A stretch of DNA of 64,000 bases from Prinsepia uniflora (lineage: Eukaryota > Streptophyta > Magnoliopsida > Rosales > Rosaceae), in the NCBI GenBank assembly GCA_032719365.1, contig CM064866.1, positions 6,305,781 to 6,369,780 on the forward strand, given 5' to 3'. Shown here piece by piece: positions 50,487-57,425 of the stretch (its first letter is position 1; each line of letters opens with the position of its first letter). A program made the position numbers and the translations under genes. Below the pieces are notes generated by a model that did not search any database, was not told the DNA's origin, and was given only the letters and a program-made list of their open reading frames with translations.

Positions 50487-51365
50487 GTGAGTGGACCCAT
50501 TCTCTATACTTGAGCATGCATAACTGTTTTTCTATAATTGTTTTGTGGTTTTATATGTGATTTCATAATTTTTACTTATGCTATGTTGGTTTTACTTAAT
50601 TGCACGTTTTTCGAGAAAGTGCAGTTTTCAGCACGTTTTACGAGAAAGGTTGAATTTCTGATTTCGATGCCATGATTTTGGGATTTCAAACGATAAGTGA
50701 TTTTCAATGGTTATAAAGAGATTTTGAGACATGATTTTGGTGATCAAGGTTTTCGATTTTAGAGTCGGATTTCGGAAAGCGGAATTTGGTTTTAAGCTTG
50801 AAAAGTGGAAATCCGGATTTGGGTTCGGAATGACGGTTCTGGACGCCGGAAGGGCATCAGACCGGTGATTTCGAATTCGGGGTTGGACGTGGATTTAGAA
50901 TGGTTTTCAAATGGTTTTGATTGGATTTGCTGGATCTGGATATTGGGTTTAAAGACCCGGATTATATTTGACGGGGGACGGGCCCGGATTGAGTTTAAAG
51001 ACTCGGGAGTTTAAAGACTCGGATATATTGATATTTCCCCCGTAGGCCTGTTGAGTTTAAAGACTCGGGAGTTCAAAGATTCGGATATTATTGAGGCCTG
51101 GATTGAGTTTAAAGACTCGGATAGATCCAGCAGGTTTGATCGGAAAATGATGACTTGGTATTTATGTGTTATGATACGATTTTATGATGCGTATGCTATG
51201 ATTTCTATAACTGTGTTTTATAGTGTTTCTGTTCTTATGATAAGGTTTATGTGAATTATAACTGTTTTAATAACTGGGTTATGCATGTGATTTCAAAACG
51301 GAGGGCTAAACTCGGTTTTCTTATAAAATGGTTTTAGAAACTTTCTTTTATTATGGTCCACTCAC
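50487..51365 (+). repeat. Inverted pair GTGAGTGGACC / GGTCCACTCAC enclosing a minisatellite
   Basis: Arms at 50487-50497 and 51355-51365 are perfect 11-base complements. Between them lie GCACGTTTTTCGAGAAA/GCACGTTTTACGAGAAA and GTTTAAAGACTCGG repeats (50945-51122). The same arrangement is present in every sufficiently complete LTR of the family in the window. Confidence 0.85.
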
Positions 51366-51689
51366 ACCTTTTGTTTTTAAATTGCCCTCCAGGTTGTGGA
51401 GCTAGCGCGGGTCATGACGTCGAGGCAGCGTCGGAGGCATAGAAGTACCTCGGAGTGTTTTAGATTTTTTCCGTGTGCGTGTATTTAGTTTATTGGTTTT
51501 CTTACTTTTGTATCTGGTACTATGCTCTGTAAACTTTTAACTTCGGGATATTTGTATAGTTTCTCCTGCGTCTGACTGTGTACTTTGGTAGTTTATCGTA
51601 AGTTACGTTGGTGTTGTGTCGGGGTGTCAGACGGGAGCATGGTATGCCTCGGTTTTCGGGGTAAAACCGGGGTGGGTCCTGACAATACA

Positions 51690-52020
51690 AGTTGGATGTT
51701 ATGCAAAGATATTCCACATTCTTTTCTTTCGTGGTTTCAACATGATAATTATTAGCTCGAATATCCTTAAAACCCAATAACGTTATGCTGGAACGTGGGG
51801 AGTTTAAGGCTTCAACAATGGTAAAGAGGGTACCATTGGATAACATAAATTGGGCTCTTCCGGAGCCTTCAATTAAGTTTGATTTGCCAGAAATAGTTAT
51901 GAAAGGGGTGTGGTTAGGTATTAAGTTTATGAAAAATATCTTATCACGGAGGATAGTGTGCGTAGTAGCACTGTCGGCTAGACAACAAACTTCACCATTT
52001 GACATGCCTAACCATCAATA
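51690..52020 (-). pseudogene. Copia pol N-terminal part: aspartic protease
   Basis: Open minus-strand stretch from Met 52005 contains LADSATTHTILRD, the copia-type protease active site in the D-S-A form, then SGKSNLIEGSGRA and the segment leading to the integrase. The frame runs directly into the inserted LTR at 51689; past it the open frame continues into LTR sequence, which is an artefact. Its continuation is at 36860. It starts in a different reading arrangement from gag, separated by a short stop-rich AT stretch (about 52020-52215). Confidence 0.85.
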
Positions 52021-52215
52021 TAACTAAAGTAATCAACAATCACATTTATTAAAAAAAAAATGAATAAATAGATTGAATAATATTCGAGCAAATAACAAAA
52101 TAAGTCCAAAATAGATAAGAATCACCAAACAATATCCAAAAATAGTAATGAAAGAAAAAAAAATATGCATAAAAACGACATAAATGCTGATCATATCCAT
52201 GTTTATGTAAATAAC

Positions 52216-53328
52216 TCAATCTTCATCATGTCCAACTGCAGTTTGAAAATCAGCAATGGCAAGGGTGGTATCAGTGGGGACTGGTCCTGTAGCAAAATTA
52301 GCCTCTCGAGTATCACGTCTAGCAAGGTACTGGGCAATAATTTGGGCTGATGCACGACAGGTGCGGGACCAGTGATCACGACCTCCACATTTGTAGCATA
52401 GGTCCGGTGGGTTTTGATTCTAGTGGCAATGGGCCGGACCAGGGTTTCTCTCGTTTTGAGCACGCGGACCAAGAGGAGCATGAGATCCACCACGTGGACC
52501 TAGCCTACGATTACCACGGCCACGTGGGGCATAGTAATCTTAGGCTCGGTCGTAGGGGTGTCCTCCACGTGGGCCTATACCTCGATTACCACGACCACGT
52601 GGGGCATGGTAACCATGGACCCGGTCATAGGGGTGTGCACCATGTGTTGGACGGTTACGTCCTCCACCTCTACCATTACCCCTGTTTCTCCACCCACGGA
52701 TGGCATCGCGAGATGCAACAGCGTTTGCTCCAGGCAAAGGTGGTTCACTAGTACCCACAGGTCGGGATTGATCATTCTTCATTAGTAAAATGATGTTCTT
52801 TTCAGCGAGCAATAAAGTAGTGATCAACTCCACGAACCTGGTAAACTTCCGCTCTCTGTATTGTTGCTGTAGGACAATACACAAAGCCGGAAATGTGGAG
52901 AAAGTCTTCTCAAGTAGGTCGGTTTCAGTGAGCTCTTCCCCACAATACTTGAGAAGAGACCGGATACGGCATATCTCAAAGTTATAATCGTTTACGGATT
53001 TAAAATCCTGAAAACGAATGTTATGCCAGTCATGTCTTGCTTCAGGCAAGAATATGACCTTCTGGTGATCGAAACGATCAGTCAGTGAAATCCATAAAGC
53101 TCTCGGGTCCTCTTGACCTAGGTATTCACGCTACAGTGCGCAATCCATGTGCCTCCGAATGAGGATCATAGCATCCGCCTTCTGATGCTCAAAAACCACA
53201 TTGTCTTCCTGGATGGTTGAGCGGATTCTCTTGGCAGTGAGATGAAGCTTCACATCTTCAGTCCACTGGTAGTAGTTTCTTCCGGAAACTTCTAGTACGT
53301 CAAAATCCAGTTTCTTGAGATGTGCCAT
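52216..53328 (-). pseudogene. Copia gag with three in-frame stops
   Basis: 370-codon frame from ATG 53328 to TGA 52216-52218, without frameshift. Start MAHLKKLDFDVLEVSGRNYY; capsid-like region (NYNFEICRIRSLLKYCGEEL); Arg/Gly-rich linker with a repeated GYHAPRGRGNRGIGPRGG-type unit; CCHC zinc knuckle at residues 311-324 (CYKCGGRDHWSRTC) intact. Nonsense codons stand at codon 66 (53131-53133), codon 263 (52540-52542) and codon 303 (52420-52422). The gag of an old copy, kept in frame but not translatable. Confidence 0.88.
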
Positions 53329-54647
53329 GCTCTACAAAGATTAATGAATGGGATTAGTGCTTTGGAAAAATTGCATCCATAAATAACTAATGAGAACTTC
53401 AGGTTCTATAACATGGTATGATAATTTAGGATATCAATGAAGGAAGCTTCAGATTCCTTTTATTTACAAGGAGTCAATGACATTGGTAAATAACGTATAA
53501 AGAATGAAATAAACAAATAAACATACAAGCAAACAAGATACAATATCCATAAATATAAAGAAATGTTATTGTGGTCCTTGATTTAGCATGAGTGTATGTT
53601 TTAGGCCCGAGGAGTGCAAAGGAAAATCTTGTTTTTTTTTTGGGTCGGAGCCGAGCTGGTCGCCGGAGCTGATTCGCTGGAGCCGAGCTGCAAGCCGTCT
53701 GGGCTGACTAAGCTGAGCCGTGCAGTGGCCTGGGCCCTGTGCTAAAGACTTCTGGGCCGAAAATTAGATGGGCTGCTGGCCAGATCTATTTTTGGGCTAG
53801 GGGGTAGAGGCCTGCTGGGCTTGTTTGTTTTTTTTTTTTCGGGCTGGCCTTTTGGGCTCAGGAGGCAAAATTGTTTTCTTTTATGTTGTGGGCTAGCCTT
53901 CTGGGCTGAGAAATTTTTTTTCTTTTGTGTGAAAAGCTTGCCGGGCTTGGGTTTTTGTTATTTTTTTCTTCTTCTTTTTTTCGCCGGCCTACTGGGCTAT
54001 TTTTTCCCTTTTTTTCCGGGCCTACTTTGCTATTGTTTTTTTTCAGCCTTCTGGGCTTAGGTCACCATTTTGGGGACCCAGTGACATCATGCAACCATTG
54101 CACTGCTGGTGCTGGTTTTGTGGGGGTCAACCCTATTATTGGGCAAGTGGTGCCGTGTGGGGTGTCAATTATCATCCAAGGAAACAGTGATGAATTCAAA
54201 AATTTAAAGATACATGATTATCTAATGCATATAATCAACAAATCAATTATCATTATCAAATATCAACTCAAATATCAATTATCATGAATTTCAAACTATG
54301 ATCTACATAATTCAATTAATTATCAATAATTAATATCAATTATTGACTTTTATAAAATTTAAACAAACATCAAACATGGAAATCATTACCATCAAACAAA
54401 TCAAACCATTCTAAAAATATTAATTATCAAATACTATCAATTCAAATGGTTTGTTTAAAATGATTATAATGAGGATTGGAGACATGATGCGAGTGTCAAT
54501 TTTGAATCATCAATTTCAAACATCAAATAATTCTAGAATCATGATTTCTAGGGTTTGAGACAATGATAAAATAAATTAGATTTTAGTATCGAAAAACCTA
54601 CTTGATTGATGGGCAGTAATTCTCCTTTCGAGTAATTCTCAATTCTG
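53329..54647 (-). other. Copia leader between primer site and gag
   Basis: About 1.3 kb, long for a leader. The part 53600-54060 is rich in TGGGCT/CTGGGC words separated by T runs; open frames there are low complexity. The part near the LTR (54180-54560) is AT-rich with many TATCAA/ATCAAT words. No gene recognised. Confidence 0.5.
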
Positions 54648-54667
54648 AGACGATCGTGCTGATAACG
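54648..54667 (-). other. Probable copia primer-binding region
   Basis: Directly after the LTR end on the minus strand comes CGTTATCAGCACGATC. TTATCAGCACG recurs after LTRs of plant copia elements in my recollection, but it is not the standard initiator tRNA 3'-end site, so the primer (perhaps an internal tRNA segment) is not established. Confidence 0.45.
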
Positions 54668-54928
54668 TGTTGTGAAGGAAAATCGGAAGACTAGAATGCA
54701 GAGAATATGGAGAGGCAGGAAGAAAATAATACGTCTGTTTATTTGGTATTATGATTAGGGTTTACAAAGTTAATTATCCCTTATATAGGGAGGGATAATT
54801 AATGAATACAAAAGGACAAAACTACCCCTAGCACCTATTACATAATACCAAATAAACAGACGTATTATTTTCTCTCTGCCTCTCCATATTCTCTCTGCAT
54901 TCTAGTCTTCCGATTTTCCTTCACAACA
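54668..54928 (-). repeat. Copia LTR next to the primer site, inverted U5-core-U5
   Basis: 261 bp. Both strands begin TGTTGTGAAGGAAAATCGG: the arms 54668-54753 and 54841-54928 are nearly perfect inverted copies (two small GA differences). The core (TTATCCCTTATATAGGGAGG) is shared with the LTR at 23593-23802. Arms here and arms there are unrelated, unlike normal LTR pairs, which are identical at insertion. Confidence 0.88.
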
Positions 54929-54933
54929 GAACC

Positions 54934-55472
54934 ATGAATCTTTGTAAGTTCAGAGAACGTTTTTGAATTGGAAAAGAACCATGAATCTTTCTAGTATCCG
55001 AGTTTTCAAATTGGAAAAGAACTTATATGAAGTGATCCCTTTGATTGGTTCACTATAAGAAATCAGGTCTTACCTGATGAAGGCAACTTAGTTTCCTAAG
55101 ATAACTTTGGCCGATGAAGAAACCAATTCGTAAGGCAATACCTGTCCAACCTTGCCCTACCAATTTTTAATACAAGGGCCAGGTTCTTTTGTTCGGCAAG
55201 TTCTTGGTGCGAACCAATATTTTCTTGGTAGAGAAAGATTGTTTCGTGGGGCAAGATATTGGCGCGAAGAAAATGGTGGTTGGGTGAAAAAATGGGGACA
55301 AGATTTGTAGTCTTTCACACTCCAGATTAACTATTTTTGTTTTTTGAAGTCAATTGGTATGTCTGACCAATGTTCGCATTCAATCACGAAGCTCCAAAAT
55401 TTGTGGTCTTTCACACTACAGATTGACTATTTTTTGTTTTCTAAAGTCAATAAATCTGAGCAATGTACACAT
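54934..55472. other. Intergenic modules, non-coding
   Basis: Begins with the continuation of the copia target site ('atgaatctttgtaagttc'). The part 55080-55370 is a diverged copy of 22760-23050. CACTATAAGAAATCAGG at 55052 resembles a CACTA-type terminal sequence but no partner end or TSD was found. Confidence 0.45.
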
Positions 55473-55706
55473 TGTCGTAAATATGATAGAATCGTTCTCA
55501 TTCATTCAATTAAACTTTTTTTTATATAGGAGTAGGGTTAAATTACAATACATGGACAAAAACGTCCTTATATCGAAATAGACATACATTTTTATATATT
55601 TACAACACTCTCCCTTGGATATTTCATGTAATAGTGTTGTTTAACTGTGCGCATATATATTGCATCGTTAAAACCTTGCTAGTTAACAAAAACGCTGTGG
55701 AACAAA
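55473..55706 (-). mobile_element. Copia LTR (135 bp) with polypurine tract, truncated
   Basis: On the minus strand: about 90 bp of copia 3' untranslated region (55619-55706), polypurine tract (55608-55618, one change from that of the big element), then a short LTR, 55607 down to 55473, starting TGTTGTAAATAT and ending ATATTTACGACA. Ends are inverted to each other over about 12 bases. Intergenic module sequence ('aaaattagagaac') resumes at 55707, so the rest was deleted. Confidence 0.75.
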
Positions 55707-56780
55707 ATTAGAGAACAAACATGACAAAAAATACAAACTTTCACTAGACCACTTGTTTGTGGTCGAAAAGACCTTCTTTAAAGTGATCCCTTTCTTTAGT
55801 TATTGAGCAAGAAAATGGAGGCCAAGTTTTGCCAATTTATGTGCAAGGTAAGGACGAGAAAGTGGTGAAAGGATTTTAAATGAGAAGCGACTAAAAATAC
55901 TATATATACTGCTGTTTACATGTCTCATGTCAACCTATGTGGATTAATATATATACACATATATTCAGAAATTACTATTCGAACCCAAGATTAATTAGCA
56001 TCCGAAACTTCATAGGAAGGTGTTTTGCCACAAAGTTGTAACACTAACACCTAGTCTATATACATCTTACTTTGAGCAGAATATATATGCATCTCTCTTC
56101 CTTTAAACGAGAGGACTAATTTTTTTTTATTCAATTCAATTCACACACACATATATATACATATACATAATACTATATGTATATATATATATATATATTA
56201 AATTTATGTATTTAATTAGTGGTTAATTCAAGGATAAAATGAGTGGATTTAATGAAATCCTTAACAATGTTAATTAATACAAAGGGGCAGTCTAAGAAAG
56301 AAAATGAGAAAATTAGGTTGAGTTTTAAAAGGAGATAAATGAGGTAAATTTATTTTTATAACACAAACTGAGACTTTTGACTACTGTTTCAAAAGCCTTT
56401 TTCATTAAAAAAAAAAATCTTCTTTTATGTGCCTTACAGATTGCCTAGTATTTTCTTAAAAGTAGTTGGCCATTATCTTCTCTTGATGGTGGAGAATATC
56501 ACTTCAAGGTCAGTCCACAAGAAGACACGATCCTAAAGATCTGCCATCGACCAAAACAATTTCCTAAATGAAATGATTCCTCAAATTAAGTTGAGATTGT
56601 CAATTACAACAATTAGGGAGGAGAATGAGTATCGTATATCTCAACATGCCCGGCGGGCCTCACTACATCCGCCAGGCAAAACCTCATTTACCAATGAATA
56701 TGGATGCGCCGAGCAAATCATCGACGGGCATGCCATATTTTCTTGTAGTGAAATATACTTGAAACATTAGACCACAAATA
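55707..56780. repeat. Intergenic modules with a TA microsatellite and a CACTA-like end
   Basis: 55707-56115 repeats 15640-16210 in the same direction. A (TA)n run lies near 56175-56198. At 56740-56752, TTTTCTTGTAGTG is the complement of CACTACAAGAAAA, a common CACTA terminal sequence, but no second end is identifiable. No gene; the open frame at 56573-56770 is not protein-like enough to call. Confidence 0.5.
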
Positions 56781-57290
56781 TTGGAGCTTTCCAAACCATA
56801 GAAAGAAAAAGATAGGTGCACAACTCGATCGGGTTAAAAGGGTTAATCTTTGAAATTGAGTTAGATTAATTTAAATTAGTTTTATGTAGGCTCGGTTAAT
56901 TTGGATTTTTAGAAGTTTCAGGCTGGAGTTATTTTAGCTAAATTTAACCAATAAGGTATATATCTTTAATTCTTGATCCAACTAGTTCAATAAAAAAATT
57001 CCGAACTATATCATTCAATCGTACAAACAATCTCAAAATCCCTTAATTCCAAAATTTCTAATTCTATATAAACTTGTTATGACTATCATCATTTGTGTTT
57101 GAAAAGAAACAAATAAAATTGAAAGAAGTTTAAACGTTTGCGAGTGGCAAAGATGAAATTTACTGCGATCATGAATATATATGTGGTTGCATGTCTCTAT
57201 TGCTCAAAACTTGTTTAACTTTAAGAAAACAGAATAGTAATACGTACGTTTGAAATTATTGTCAAAATTATTGTGAGATTGTCAATCTTG
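56781..57290. repeat. Inverted RLP upstream module
   Basis: From here on, module sequences run in the opposite direction. 'ttttatgtaggctcggtta' (56880) is the complement of sequence near 11745, and 57120-57240 is the complement of the 20840-20960 type. The switch at about 56780 marks the junction between direct and inverted copies of the duplicated unit. Confidence 0.65.
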
Positions 57291-57292
57291 CT

Positions 57293-57362
57293 CCTTTTCC
57301 CTTTCCCATCTTAAGAATAGTGCCCTTGTTCCCATTCCCATCTTAAGAAAAGTGTATATATA
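57293..57362 (+). promoter_or_regulatory. Promoter of RLP copy C: tandem repeat and TATA box
   Basis: A 32-bp unit with TTCCCATCTTAAGAA occurs twice (57293-57354), followed by TATATATA at 57355-57362, 63 bases before the ATG. Layout and sequence are the same as upstream of copy B. Confidence 0.65.
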
Positions 57363-57425
57363 TTGCTTATTATATGGTGTTATCATCCTAAGATCGTCTA
57401 AGAGTGCAAACCTAATTAAATTAGT

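Larger units (their letters stand above)
36861..51684 (+). mobile_element. Gypsy-type solo LTR (level 2) inside copia pol, with nested LTRs, TSD ATACA
   Basis: Starts TGTAACGACCCGTCCCGG, ends GGGGTGGGTCCTGACA, flanked by ATACA at 36856-36860 and 51685-51689. Removing it with one TSD restores the copia pol frame between protease and integrase. Its own sequence is 36861-37564, 43430-44114 and 50015-51684 (about 3.06 kb), in the block order of the 29635-32414 copy. It carries two independent insertions (37565-43424 and 44115-50009). Confidence 0.92.
23593..54928 (-). mobile_element. Ty1/copia retrotransposon, internally inverted, split by two nested insertions
   Basis: Outer ends are flanked by perfect GAACC at 23588-23592 and 54929-54933; the joined flanks match unoccupied paralogous sequence near 10978. 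Without the nested insertions it is about 7.3 kb. Reading on the minus strand: LTR (54668-54928), primer-site region, 1.3-kb leader, gag, protease, integrase, reverse transcriptase, RNase H, repeated 3' untranslated region, polypurine tract, LTR (23593-23802). Gag and pol carry several nonsense codons and a frameshift, so it is dead. The LTRs are not equal: each is a near palindrome, one built of U3 arms and the other of U5 arms, as if the internal domain had flipped after insertion (see findings). Confidence 0.92.

Noticed and set aside
52350..52785. 133-codon plus-strand His-rich frame
   Set aside because: Antisense of the Arg/Gly-rich linker and zinc knuckle of copia gag, which is clearly the coding strand.
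53821..54287. Phe/Leu-rich plus-strand frames that look like membrane proteins
   Set aside because: Produced by T runs in the copia leader; low complexity.
23593..54928. Two separate copia elements instead of one
   Set aside because: The unequal LTRs first suggested this, but the GAACC duplication at both outer ends, the pol frame restored across the insertion, and the primer site and polypurine tract each at the right LTR argue for one element.
55052..56752. A complete CACTA transposon between CACTATAAGAAA and TTTTCTTGTAGTG
   Set aside because: The ends differ, no 3-bp TSD is seen (ggtt versus aaa), and RLP intergenic modules and a copia fragment lie between them in normal order.
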